NCBI GenBank assembly: GCA_040219555.1
Contig: JAVJSF010000006.1
Coordinates: 225,251-289,250, forward strand
Direction: 5' to 3'
Source of the DNA: JAVJSF01 sp040219555
GTDB taxonomy: Bacteria; Actinomycetota; Thermoleophilia; Miltoncostaeales; Miltoncostaeaceae
DNA: 64,000 bases
In this document: positions 7,711 to 15,792 of the stretch, in pieces
Layout of the letters: each line of letters begins with the position of its first letter
How positions within the stretch are numbered: position 1 is the stretch's first letter
Made by a program: the position numbers and the translations under genes
The notes under the pieces: model-generated
What the model was told of the DNA's origin: nothing
Database searches by the model: none
Seen by the model: the letters and a program-made list of their open reading frames with translations, nothing else

Positions 7711-8133
7711 TCAGATGAAGAACATCGGCGCACCCTGGGCGCGGGCCTCGCGCTCCACGATGTCGGCGATGGTGAGGCCGGCCAGAACCGCGCAGAGGGC
7801 TTGGCGCGCCTCGGCCCAGACATCCTCGGCCGGTGCCACGGCCGGCGCCGCATCGGTCTCGGACGGCGTCAGGCGCCCATCGACGGTCTCGACGACGTCG
7901 AGCACCGTGATCTCGGCCGGCGGCCGGCGGAACGAGTAGCCGCCCTTCACGCCCCGCTGGCTCTGCAGGATCCCCGCCCGGCGCAGGCCGGCGAACAGCT
8001 GCTCGAGGAAGTGCAGGGGGATGCCGCGGCTCTCGGAGACCTCGAGGATCGGTACCGGCACCGCCGACGAGCGGCGAGCCAGTTCGGTGAGGGCGAGCAC
8101 CGCCGAGCGACTCTTCTCCGTGATCGCGATCAC
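7711..8133 (-). CDS. Rrf2-family transcriptional regulator
   Basis: A 140-residue winged-helix repressor. It begins MIAITEKSRSAVLALTELARR and carries VPILEVSESRGIPLHFLEQLF followed by LRRAGILQSQRGVKGGYSF, the Rrf2 DNA-binding signature. The three clustered Fe-S cysteines of IscR/NsrR are absent; the only Cys is in QALCAVL near residue 111. A cluster-free Rrf2 resembles CymR (cysteine metabolism), and cysE and cysK lie 3-5 kb away, but that link is inference. The GTG 8133 start follows AGGTTCTTGA. A TAAACT box lies about 40 nt upstream. Confidence 0.85.
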   Translation of the reverse strand: MIAITEKSRSAVLALTELARRSSAVPVPILEVSESRGIPLHFLEQLFAGLRRAGILQSQRGVKGGYSFRRPPAEITVLDVVETVDGRLTPSETDAAPAVAPAEDVWAEARQALCAVLAGLTIADIVEREARAQGAPMFFI

Positions 8134-8205
8134 TCAAGAACCTGCTTCCCCGGAATCCCGTTGTCGACGCCGAGTTTACCGGAAGCCGCCACGCGGCCGG
8201 CACGG

Positions 8206-8670
8206 TCAACCGGTGCCGGCGTCCTCGAGGAAGATGTTGACGTGGTTCTCGCGCCAGGTCTCGGGCCGGTGGGTCCGCCCCTTGCCGGCGCGGATCTCGT
8301 AGACGCGCTCGATGGTGTCGATCCAGGCGTCCAGGTCACCGACGATCAACTCGTACGCGCAGTCCCCGGTGTGGATGAGCATGCGCGAGCGGCGGCCGCT
8401 CGAGTTCGTGTCCCCCACCCGCCGCGGCTCGCGCTCGACGGCGGTGATCGCATCCAGCGGGATCGACCGCCGCTTGGCGCGCAACAAGGTGTCGAGCATG
8501 GTCGGCAGGAAGACCAGGCGCTCCTCGGTGAGCACCAGATCCCCGTGGCGCCCCAGCCAGCCGTTCTGGAGGTCGGCGCCCGAGCGCTTGAGCACCCGCT
8601 CGTCCGGGCCAGGTGCGGTCGCGTGAGGCCCCCTGGGCAGGCGTGAGCGCTGCTTGTCCTTCGACCCCAT
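8206..8670 (-). CDS. Small PH/GRAM-like domain protein
   Basis: A 154-residue cytosolic protein. The centre (ERVLKRSGADLQNGWLG, GDLVLTEERLVFLPT, RRSIPLDAITAVEREP, then SRMLIHTGDCAYELIVGD) has the strand pattern of bacterial PH or GRAM domains, and a helix follows (LDAWIDTIERVYEIR). No catalytic residues are evident. The start ATG 8670 gives a short basic lead (MGSKDKQRSRLPRG). A TACACT promoter-like box lies about 60 nt upstream. Function unknown; such domains often bind lipids or protein partners. Confidence 0.65.
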   Translation of the reverse strand: MGSKDKQRSRLPRGPHATAPGPDERVLKRSGADLQNGWLGRHGDLVLTEERLVFLPTMLDTLLRAKRRSIPLDAITAVEREPRRVGDTNSSGRRSRMLIHTGDCAYELIVGDLDAWIDTIERVYEIRAGKGRTHRPETWRENHVNIFLEDAGTG

Positions 8671-8784
8671 ATACCCCGACCCCCGTATCGCTCGCCCCCG
8701 GGAGGCGCGCCCGGGGCAATCGGGGCGCAGTGTAGCGAGCCGCCGCCGGCGGCTCCCCCAGCGGTGCCGTCCGGGACCGGCGGT

Positions 8785-9264
8785 ATGGTGACCACCCATC
8801 GGATTCATGTTTTCGGAGATCCGTTGGACAGCAGCTACGCACCCTGGTTGGCCGACTTCGAGCGGCGTCTCGCCCAGCATGACCGCGGGGTCGATTCGCT
8901 GGCGAACGATCTGGCCGCCCGCACCGACTGGCGGGTCTACTCCGCGCTGACCGAGGGGCTGCCGGCACCGCCCGAGACCATCCAGGGCGCCCCCGATGTG
9001 CTCTGCAGCCGCGGGCCGACCTCGGCCCCGATGTGGTTCGAGGTGGAGTTGCCCGAGACGCTGGTGCGCCGCGAGACCGTGGCCCGGCTGCGCCGGCTGG
9101 CGCTGCACGAACGTGTGGAGGTGCGCCTGGCCGTGGTGGCCCCCGCCGAGCGCCACGAGCGGGAGATCCCCGACGCGCGGCGCATCCTTATGCGGGCCGG
9201 GATGCCGCTGGACGTGCTGGCCATCGACCCCGATGCCGGGATGATCACCGGAGCCGACTGGTAG
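8785..9264 (+). CDS. Hypothetical protein
   Basis: A 159-residue soluble protein that I do not recognise. It has a predicted mixed helix-strand layout. MWFEVELPETLVRRETVARLRRLALHER reads like a strand followed by a helix. VRLAVVAPAERHEREIPDARRILMRAGM, followed by DVLAIDPDAG, resembles a small Rossmann-like or nuclease-like fold. No signal peptide. ATG 8785 is preferred over GTG 8764, with GGGA 8 nt upstream; the start is uncertain. It is convergent with the DUF1844 gene. Confidence 0.6.
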   Translation: MVTTHRIHVFGDPLDSSYAPWLADFERRLAQHDRGVDSLANDLAARTDWRVYSALTEGLPAPPETIQGAPDVLCSRGPTSAPMWFEVELPETLVRRETVARLRRLALHERVEVRLAVVAPAERHEREIPDARRILMRAGMPLDVLAIDPDAGMITGADW

Positions 9265-9297
9265 CCGGCGCCGGCGTCCGCCCGGTCCGGGTCCGGC

Positions 9298-9756
9298 TCA
9301 GCGGGACCCGGGCGGCACCCATAGGCGGGAGGCCGGGTCCGGCTGGCCCGCCGCCGGCGGCGGCGTGGGCTGCGGCCGCTCCCCCTCCTCGCCGGACCCG
9401 GCCTCCTCCTCGGCCTGGCCGACGGCCTCGACCACCCGGGCGTAGGCCATCTGCAACTGGGCCAGCGGCTCCTTGAAGGGGCGGACCGCGGCGGCGCCCA
9501 GCTCGCGCTCGGCCACCCCCATGAGGGCGCGGCCCGACTCGATGGCCTGGCGCGCCTGGGCGAGGTCGGCGGCGTCGGCGCCGGTGGGGCCGAGGCCCAT
9601 CCGGATGGCCGCCATGTCGAGGAAGGTCATCATGCTCTGGAACATCACGTCGCGCACGGGGGTGTGCGCCAGGCGTTCGGCCAGTGCCTGGGCGAACTCC
9701 TCCTGGGTCTGGTCCGTGCCCTCGGTGGGCTCGGGCGCGGGCGTCTCGTCGCTCAT
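9298..9756 (-). CDS. DUF1844 family protein
   Basis: A 152-residue acidic cytosolic protein. The core (FAQALAERLAHTPVRDVMFQSM, then TFLDMAAIRMGLGP, ARQAIESGRALMGVAERELG, PFKEPLAQLQMAYARVV) is the helical DUF1844 pattern, where two helices carry MGL and A-x2-AI-D/E. Pro/Glu-rich tails flank it. The molecular role of the family is not known. It lies 34 nt beyond the YbdK-type ligase stop and is probably co-transcribed with it. Confidence 0.75.
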   Translation of the reverse strand: MSDETPAPEPTEGTDQTQEEFAQALAERLAHTPVRDVMFQSMMTFLDMAAIRMGLGPTGADAADLAQARQAIESGRALMGVAERELGAAAVRPFKEPLAQLQMAYARVVEAVGQAEEEAGSGEEGERPQPTPPPAAGQPDPASRLWVPPGSR

Positions 9757-9790
9757 GCGTCGATCTCCGGGGCTCGTGGGTGTGGTGGGG

Positions 9791-10987
9791 TCAGGGTGCG
9801 CCGACGGCCAGGCGGTCGCGCAGCTCGATGGCCGAGGCCTTGGTACGCGCCACCGCCTCGGAGTGCACGACGCGCAGATCGGGCTCGGCGTCGAAGATGC
9901 GCCGCTGGCGCATGGCGCCGTTCTCGCGCAGCATCGCATCCAGCGGGGCCAGGAACGGCGCCAGCCCCAGCGACTCCGCCGGCTCGCGGCTCCAGCGCAC
10001 CAGGGCGTCCACGGCGCGGGCCACCGGGCGGGTGGTCCCGGCATCGAGGTCGATCAACTCGCCGCGGACGCCGTGGCGCTGCGCGCGCCAGATGTTCTCC
10101 TCGATGAGGCCGCGCTCGTGCACCGGCAGGGGCCGGCCGGCATCGTGGTCGGCGGCGAAACCCGCCACGCATGCCATGGCCAGCGCCGCCACCGCCAGGG
10201 CCTCGGCCATGTCGGTCTGGCCGTCGCAGATGCGCACCTCGACCGTGCCGAAGTTGTGGTGCGGTCGCACGCTCCACCAGATCTGGGTGGCGGTGACGAT
10301 CGACCGGGTCCGCTCGAGCAGGCCCACGTGGCGCGCGTAGGAGTCCCAGTCGGGGTAGGCGTCGGGCACCCCGCATCGCGGGAAGCTCTTGGTGAACACC
10401 TGCACGCGCGCAGAGTCCAGTCGCGTGTCCCGGCCGGCGAACAGCGGGCTGTTGGCCGACACCGCCAGCAGCTCGGGCAGGACGCTGCGCAGAGCCGTGC
10501 AGATGGCCATGGCGCGGTCCGCGCCCCGCAGGCCGACGTGGATGTGCACCGACCACGTGTTGTTGGTCCAGGCCACGTAGCCGAGCTCGTCCTGCAGGCG
10601 GCGGTAGTGCTCGGTGTCGATGATGCGCTGCTCGGTCCACGGGCTGAAGGGGTGGACCCCGGTGATGCCCAGCACCAAGCCCAGGCGCTCTGCCAGGGCG
10701 ATGGTGGCCAGCCGCCCGTCCACCAACTCGCGCGCGGCGTCGGCGAAGCTGGTGTTGCGCCCGGTGCGGTACTCGATCTCGCTGGCGATCAACTCGCCGG
10801 CCAGGTGCGGTGCCAGCTCGGGCTCCGCAGCCGCCATCATCTCCTCGAAGCGCCCGGTCAGCCGCAGGGTGGCCGGGTCGAGGATCTGGAACTCCTCCTC
10901 CAGGCCGACGGTGAAGTCGGTGGACGCCTCGAAACGCTCGCGGACGCCAGCGAGGATGCCCGCGGCGGGATCAATCGGGTCCCCCAT
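9791..10987 (-). CDS. YbdK-type carboxylate-amine ligase (glutamate-cysteine ligase 2 family)
   Basis: A 398-residue GCS2-family ATP-grasp-like enzyme. Members join glutamate (or a related acid) to cysteine with ATP. FTVGLEEEFQILDP near the N-terminus is the metal/ATP site. Also visible are WTNNTWSVHIHVGLRGADRAM, FAGRDTRLDSARVQVF, HHNFGTVEVRICDGQTD and HERGLIEENIWRAQRHG. Actinobacteria usually make mycothiol, so the real substrate may differ; with cysE/cysK nearby a thiol role is plausible. ATG 10987 lies 8 nt after TAGGCT. Confidence 0.85.
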   Translation of the reverse strand: MGDPIDPAAGILAGVRERFEASTDFTVGLEEEFQILDPATLRLTGRFEEMMAAAEPELAPHLAGELIASEIEYRTGRNTSFADAARELVDGRLATIALAERLGLVLGITGVHPFSPWTEQRIIDTEHYRRLQDELGYVAWTNNTWSVHIHVGLRGADRAMAICTALRSVLPELLAVSANSPLFAGRDTRLDSARVQVFTKSFPRCGVPDAYPDWDSYARHVGLLERTRSIVTATQIWWSVRPHHNFGTVEVRICDGQTDMAEALAVAALAMACVAGFAADHDAGRPLPVHERGLIEENIWRAQRHGVRGELIDLDAGTTRPVARAVDALVRWSREPAESLGLAPFLAPLDAMLRENGAMRQRRIFDAEPDLRVVHSEAVARTKASAIELRDRLAVGAP

Positions 10988-10995
10988 GTTCGGCG

Positions 10996-11001
10996 AGCCT
11001 A
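10996..11001 (-). promoter_or_regulatory. -10 element (TAGGCT), leaderless-type, for the YbdK-like gene
   Basis: TAGGCT on the minus strand, 8 nt, then ATG 10987; same layout as the other leaderless starts in the window. Confidence 0.45.
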
Positions 11002-11040
11002 GCAGCGCACCCCCGGCGGGGCCCTCGCCGGCGCCGGCGC

Positions 11041-11664
11041 TCAGGACAGGTAGAAGTACAGCGCGTAGAGCAGCTCGACGGCCGGGCTGGACGTGTGGAC
11101 GGTCACATCCGAGGGCACCGTCAGCAGCGCGTCGGAGTAGTTGAAGATGATCTTCACGCCGTCGGCGACCAGATCGTCGGCCACCAGTTGCGCGGACTCG
11201 CCCGGCACCGCCAGGACCCCCACCATGATCCCCTCGTTGGCCACCACCTCGGGGAGCTCGTCGTAGTGGCGGACCGTGATGTCCCCGATCCGCATGCCCA
11301 CGCGGTCGGAGTCCACGTCGAACATGGCGGAGATCCGGAAGCCGTGGTCGGCGAACACGCCCGAGCTCGCGATGGCCTGACCGAGGTTGCCGGCACCGAA
11401 GAGGGCGATGTTGTGCTGGCCCGAGGTCCGCAGGATCTTGCGGATCTGGTCGATCAGCGAGTCGATGTCATAGCCCACCCCCCGCTTGCCGAACTTGCCG
11501 AATCCGGACAGGTCGCGGCGGATCTGCGTGGGGTTGACGTTCGTGTACTCCGAGATCGCCTGGGAGGAGATGCTGGTCTTGCCCATCTTCTTGGACTGGG
11601 TCAGCACCTGCAGATAGCGCGAGAGACGCGCCGCGACGCCCAGCGTGAGCCTGTCGCTGGCCAT
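11041..11664 (-). CDS. rex: Redox-sensing transcriptional repressor Rex
   Basis: NADH/NAD+ sensor that represses respiratory and fermentation genes. The N-terminal winged helix holds RLSRYLQVL, SSQAISEYTNVNPTQIRRDLSGFG and KFGKRGVGYD, which is close to the Rex signature. The Rossmann domain has ALFGAGNLGQAI near residue 90 and closes with a domain-swapped helix (SPAVELLYALYFYLS). Length is about 207 aa, normal for Rex. ATG 11664 is preferred because GAGAGG precedes it; the in-frame GTG at 11676 overlaps that site. Probably autoregulated through the site at 11691-11708. Confidence 0.95.
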   Translation of the reverse strand: MASDRLTLGVAARLSRYLQVLTQSKKMGKTSISSQAISEYTNVNPTQIRRDLSGFGKFGKRGVGYDIDSLIDQIRKILRTSGQHNIALFGAGNLGQAIASSGVFADHGFRISAMFDVDSDRVGMRIGDITVRHYDELPEVVANEGIMVGVLAVPGESAQLVADDLVADGVKIIFNYSDALLTVPSDVTVHTSSPAVELLYALYFYLS

Positions 11665-11690
11665 GGTCAGAGGCACCTCTCGGCCGGAGT

Positions 11691-11708
11691 TTGTGACACG
11701 TCCGACAA
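11691..11708. promoter_or_regulatory. Putative Rex operator
   Basis: TTGTGA-CACGTC-CGACAA matches 10 of 12 arm positions of the established Rex site TTGTGA-N6-TCACAA. It lies 27-44 nt upstream of the rex ATG and begins at the downstream edge of a minus-strand TAACTT (11707-11712) that could serve as the -10 element. It would therefore cover the transcript start. Confidence 0.6.
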
Positions 11709-11791
11709 GTTACGACCTCGGGCACGTGCCACGCAAGTGACAGACGCTACTTTCGCCGGGAACGGCGACGTGCCGACCCCCTCGGGGGCGG

Positions 11792-14320
11792 TCAGCCGAT
11801 CGCCACCACGCCGCTGGTGCGCCGCAGCACCGTCCCGTCGGCGGCGGTGGCCCGCACGCGCACGCGGTACCGGCCCGGCGCCACGTCGGCGCCGTCCGAA
11901 CCCCGCGCCGACACGAGCACGCGGTAGGTACCCGCGGGCCAGGCGCCGGGCTGACGGGTGCCGAGCACCGGTACGGGGGCCTCGCCGTCCGCGGGCATCA
12001 GCACGACGCGGAGATCCGAGAGGACCCTGCCCACCACGCGGTCCTCCACCCGGGCCAGACGTCCCACCCGCACGATCACCTCGGCCCGGTCGCCGGCGCG
12101 GCGGACCTCCGGCCGGCCCAGCGCAGCGGAGACGCTCGCCGCGATGCGCACCGGCACCAGCGGCGCCTGCCCGAGGACGGTGCCCCCACGGGTCTCGCGG
12201 ACCACCAGCGTGCCGCGGGCGCCCCGGGGGACGACGGCGCCGACCGCGCGCGCGCCGCCGGCGGGCAGGCGTCCGCCGAGGCGCAGCGTGCGCTCCGCGC
12301 CGTCGGCCGCGCGCAGGGCCACCCTGAAGTCGAGCGGTCGATCCGTGAGGTTGCGGACGGTCATGTCGATGCGGCGCGCGGCGCCATCGCCCACCGGGCG
12401 GGCGTGGACCACCGCGGGCTCGACGGCCACGCGGGCGCCGGCCGGCGGCCCCAGCGCCCCCGCACCCTGCGCCACCACCGGGACCCCGGGCAGCGGGGCG
12501 GCGCCCTGGACGATCAGCGAGCGCACCGCGGCCGGCCCCAGACCGGGCCGCTCGGTCCGCAGGCGGGCCACGAGCGCCGCTGCGCGGGCCGCCGAGGCGC
12601 TGGTGCCCGTGAGCGTGCCGGTGCGCGCCAGACCATCCGCGCCGCGGCCGGGCAGCGGAGCCTCCACCGCGATGCCCGGCGCCAGGATCTCGGGCTTCTG
12701 GAGCCCGGCCGCCGTGGGACCGGTACTCGAGAAGGCCGCCACGGCGGGACCGGCCGCGCGCGTCTCCCCCGCTCCGGACAGCGACAGGCGCAGGTCGGCA
12801 CGGCTGCGCACGAGGCCGGCGAGACCCTCGCCCTGCCCGGGCCCGACTCCCACGACGGGGATGGGCAGGTCGCCGTCGCCACCCGAGATGGCGAAGGTGC
12901 CGGCGTCGCGGTCCCAGACCAGCAGGGCGCGCGCCCCGGCGGCGGCGGCACGGTGGGCCAGCACGTGCAGGTTCTCCCCGCCGCGGGCCACCACAACTGC
13001 CGCACCGCTGACGCGGCTCTCCCCCGCCTCGTCGCGGAACTCGGCATCGTCCGCACCCGTCAGCAGGCCCGCCGGCCCGTCCAGCAGCACGGCCGGGAGG
13101 TCGCCGTCGGCGACGGGGCCGCCCACCAGCGGCAGGTCGTCCAGACGGGCGGCGGCGGCGCCGAGGGAGACGGTGAGATCCACCAGGCCCCCCGACGGGC
13201 GCGAGGCGAGGGCACCAACGGTCAGCGCGGCGGGGGCGGCCGCCGGCCCCCCCACCGATCCCGGCAGCGTGAGGGTGGGTCCGTCGTTCCCGGCCGCGGC
13301 GACCACCGACACCCCGAGGCCGTCCGCGACGTCGATGGCGTCGTTCAGGGGGTCGCGGCCCGCACCGGTGAAGCCGGCCGACAGTGCGATGAGCACGATG
13401 TCGGCCGCGTCGCCGGGGTCGCCGTCGCCGTCGGGGTCGACGGAGCGCTCGAGCGCCATCAGCACCCGGTCGGTGCGGGCCAGCGGGCGCAGGCGCCCGC
13501 CCACCGGCTCGGTGGCCACCACGCGGTGAACGATCACGCGCGGGCGCTCGGCGGGCGCCAGATCCGAGATCGCGGGCGAGCCCAGCAGCACGCCCACCAC
13601 CTGCGTCCCGTGGGCCTCGGTGAGCACCGCGTCGGACGGGATCCGGGGATCGGCGTCACCGTCCACCAGGTCGAGTCCGCCGAGGATGGGGAACGTGGGG
13701 CCCATGCCGCCGCCGAGCGCCGGGTGGCTGGGATCGATCCCCGCATCCAGCACGGCCACGCGCACCGCACGGCCCGACGGGCGCCCCACGGGGGCCGGCG
13801 TCGCGGCCGAGCCCGGCTCCGCGCCGGGCGGCGGCCCGGGGTCCGCCTGGGCCGGCGCGAGGAAGCCCACCGGCACCACCGCCTGCACGCCTGCCACCCG
13901 GGCCAGCGCCTCGGTGCCGCCGGCGGGCAGCGCGACGCTCATGGTGTTGGCCACGACCGCGGTGCGGTGGGTCACCACGGCGCCCAGGTCGGCCAGCACG
14001 CGCTCCACGGCGCCCTGCTGCTCCTCGATGTCGGCCAGCGCCTGGGCCCGGCGCGCGGCGGGCACCGATCCGGCGGGCGGCGCATCGAGCACCAGGATCA
14101 GGCTCTCGGTGTCGCCCGGTCGCGGGCGCAGCGGCGAGCGGTGGGCCTCCAGCAGGTCGCGCCACCCCGCGGCGGCGTCCAGGCGCTCGGCCGCCTCCGC
14201 GGGGGCCGGGACGGTCTCCTGCGCGGCGGCCCCGCCGGCACCGGCCATCGCCACGATCGCGGCGACACCGAGGGCGGCGGCCAGCCGGGGCCGGCCGCGG
14301 TGAATCCGGCCCGCGCTCAC
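11792..14320 (-). CDS. Secreted subtilisin-like serine protease (S8) with PA-domain insertion
   Basis: An 842-residue exported protease. The signal peptide is RPRLAAALGVAAIVAMAG to about residue 34, followed by an I9-like propeptide. The triad is Asp192 (VAVLDAGIDPSHP), His237 (EAHGTQVVG) and Ser574 (GTLTGTSASAARAAAL), with oxyanion Asn345 (AAAGNDGP). An inserted PA-like domain (about 380-520) separates Asn and Ser. DPDGDGDPGD near 296 looks like a calcium loop. The last 240 residues are beta-rich, Fn3-like repeats. The start ATG overlaps the tsaD stop by 4 nt, so translation is coupled, although the functions seem unrelated. No sortase signal or terminal membrane anchor is seen. Confidence 0.88.
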   Translation of the reverse strand: MSAGRIHRGRPRLAAALGVAAIVAMAGAGGAAAQETVPAPAEAAERLDAAAGWRDLLEAHRSPLRPRPGDTESLILVLDAPPAGSVPAARRAQALADIEEQQGAVERVLADLGAVVTHRTAVVANTMSVALPAGGTEALARVAGVQAVVPVGFLAPAQADPGPPPGAEPGSAATPAPVGRPSGRAVRVAVLDAGIDPSHPALGGGMGPTFPILGGLDLVDGDADPRIPSDAVLTEAHGTQVVGVLLGSPAISDLAPAERPRVIVHRVVATEPVGGRLRPLARTDRVLMALERSVDPDGDGDPGDAADIVLIALSAGFTGAGRDPLNDAIDVADGLGVSVVAAAGNDGPTLTLPGSVGGPAAAPAALTVGALASRPSGGLVDLTVSLGAAAARLDDLPLVGGPVADGDLPAVLLDGPAGLLTGADDAEFRDEAGESRVSGAAVVVARGGENLHVLAHRAAAAGARALLVWDRDAGTFAISGGDGDLPIPVVGVGPGQGEGLAGLVRSRADLRLSLSGAGETRAAGPAVAAFSSTGPTAAGLQKPEILAPGIAVEAPLPGRGADGLARTGTLTGTSASAARAAALVARLRTERPGLGPAAVRSLIVQGAAPLPGVPVVAQGAGALGPPAGARVAVEPAVVHARPVGDGAARRIDMTVRNLTDRPLDFRVALRAADGAERTLRLGGRLPAGGARAVGAVVPRGARGTLVVRETRGGTVLGQAPLVPVRIAASVSAALGRPEVRRAGDRAEVIVRVGRLARVEDRVVGRVLSDLRVVLMPADGEAPVPVLGTRQPGAWPAGTYRVLVSARGSDGADVAPGRYRVRVRATAADGTVLRRTSGVVAIG

Positions 14321-15330
14321 GCGGCGATCCCGCCCGGCGGGGCCGTGGGCATGGCGTCAACGCCCAGGTATCCGGGCCAGGCGATGGGGGGAGCGAACTG
14401 GGCGGCGGCGCCGATCATCGCTGCATTATCGGTGCAGAGGGCCATCTCCGGAACCGCGACGCGCAGATCGTGCTCGGCGGCCCGCGCCGACACCAGTTCG
14501 CGCAGGCGGCCATTGGCCGCCACGCCGCCCCCCAGCGCGACCGCCGGAACCCCGTGGTCGACCGCCGCCTCCACGAGGCGGTCGGCCAGCGGGCGCAGCA
14601 CGGCCTCCTGGTAGGAGGCGGCCAGATCGGCCCGCTCGGCGTCGGTCGGCGCGTCCGGGCGCTCGCGCACGGCGTAGAGCAGGGCGGTCTTGACCCCGGC
14701 GAACGAGAAGTCGCGCCGTCCGCGCCCGGCCAGTCCCACGGGGAAGCGGTGGGCCGTGCGGTCGCCCTCGCGGGCCAGGCGCTCCAGGGCCGGGCCGCCG
14801 GGGTAGCCCAGGCCCAGCAGGCGCGCGCCCTTGTCGATGGCCTCGCCCGCCGCATCGTCGATGGTCTGCCCCAGGGGCTCGGGGTCGGCCATGTGGCGCA
14901 CCAGGTCCAGGCGGGTGTGCCCGCCCGAGGCGACCAGGCTCACGAACGGCGGGTCCAGCGCCACCGGATCCAGCCACGCGGCGCAGATGTGACCGTGCAG
15001 GTGGTCGACCATGATCAGCGGTAGACCCGCGCCGTACGCCAGCGCCTTGGCCGTGGCGACACCCACCAGCAGGGCCCCGATCAGGCCGGGCCGCTGGGTG
15101 ACGGCCACCGCGTCCACATCGCGCAGGCCGATGCCGGCCTGGCCCAGCGCACGCTCGACCACCGCATTCACGGTGCCGAGGTGATGGCGCGCGGCGACCT
15201 CGGGCACCACCCCGCCGTACGGCGCGTGGAGGTCGGCCTGGGAGGCCACCACGCCCGACACGACCGTGCGCCCGTCCACCACGGCGGCGGCGGTCTCATC
15301 GCAGGAGGTCTCGATGGCCAGCACCCTCAC
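14317..15330 (-). CDS. tsaD: tRNA N6-threonylcarbamoyladenosine transferase subunit TsaD
   Basis: Transfers the threonylcarbamoyl group to A37 of ANN-decoding tRNAs, working with TsaB and TsaE encoded just upstream. It opens VRVLAIETSCDETAAAV. The metal site is in DHLHGHICAAWL (H-x3-H), and SLVASGGHTRLDLV, the ASKHA loops and ALGGGVAANGRLRELV follow. Length 337 aa. The start is GTG 15330, which shares GTGA with the rimI stop; ATG 15348 would lengthen the overlap without homology. Confidence 0.95.
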   Translation of the reverse strand: MRVLAIETSCDETAAAVVDGRTVVSGVVASQADLHAPYGGVVPEVAARHHLGTVNAVVERALGQAGIGLRDVDAVAVTQRPGLIGALLVGVATAKALAYGAGLPLIMVDHLHGHICAAWLDPVALDPPFVSLVASGGHTRLDLVRHMADPEPLGQTIDDAAGEAIDKGARLLGLGYPGGPALERLAREGDRTAHRFPVGLAGRGRRDFSFAGVKTALLYAVRERPDAPTDAERADLAASYQEAVLRPLADRLVEAAVDHGVPAVALGGGVAANGRLRELVSARAAEHDLRVAVPEMALCTDNAAMIGAAAQFAPPIAWPGYLGVDAMPTAPPGGIAA

Positions 15331-15761
15331 GGCTCGCCCCCGCGCCACATGACCAGCGCGTCCTCGCCGTTGTCGGAGTAGTAGCCGCGGCGCACGCCAT
15401 GGTCCTCGAAGCCGAGGCTCTCGTAGAGGCGGATCGCCGGTGCGTTGGAGACGCGTACCTCCAGGGTGTAGCCCAGGTGCGGATGACGGTCACCGCGCAC
15501 GAACATCTCGTTCATGAGCGCGCGGCCGATCCCTCGGCGGCGCGCGCTCTCGCGCACCGTCACGTTCAGTATGTGCCACACATCGGCATAACGCGTCACG
15601 AAGATGTAACCCTGGACGTGCGTCGCTTCGACCGACACCAGGTGGATCGACTCGGGGCGGCTCACCTCGGCGGCGAACATGGCACGTGGCCAGGGCACCG
15701 CGGCGGTGGCGGCCTCGATGGCCACCACCTGCGCCAGGTCGGGCCCGCGCATGTCGCGCAC
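15327..15761 (-). CDS. rimI: RimI-like ribosomal-protein/alanine N-acetyltransferase
   Basis: GNAT enzyme of the RimI type; members acetylate the N-terminal Ala of S18 or other proteins. VRDMRGPDLAQVVAIE, TRYADVWHILNVTV, RESARRRGIGRALM (acetyl-CoA loop) and SNAPAIRLYESLGFED are in the expected order. The start is unclear; GTG 15761 has GGGG 6 nt upstream and matches the family N-terminus (IRxM...AI-E), while GTG 15773 and GTG 15806 are alternatives. It lies in the tsa operon between tsaB and tsaD, a common arrangement. Confidence 0.85.
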   Translation of the reverse strand: MRDMRGPDLAQVVAIEAATAAVPWPRAMFAAEVSRPESIHLVSVEATHVQGYIFVTRYADVWHILNVTVRESARRRGIGRALMNEMFVRGDRHPHLGYTLEVRVSNAPAIRLYESLGFEDHGVRRGYYSDNGEDALVMWRGGEP

Positions 15762-15792
15762 GCGCGGCCCCACGTCCCCGGCCGGGGTCCGC

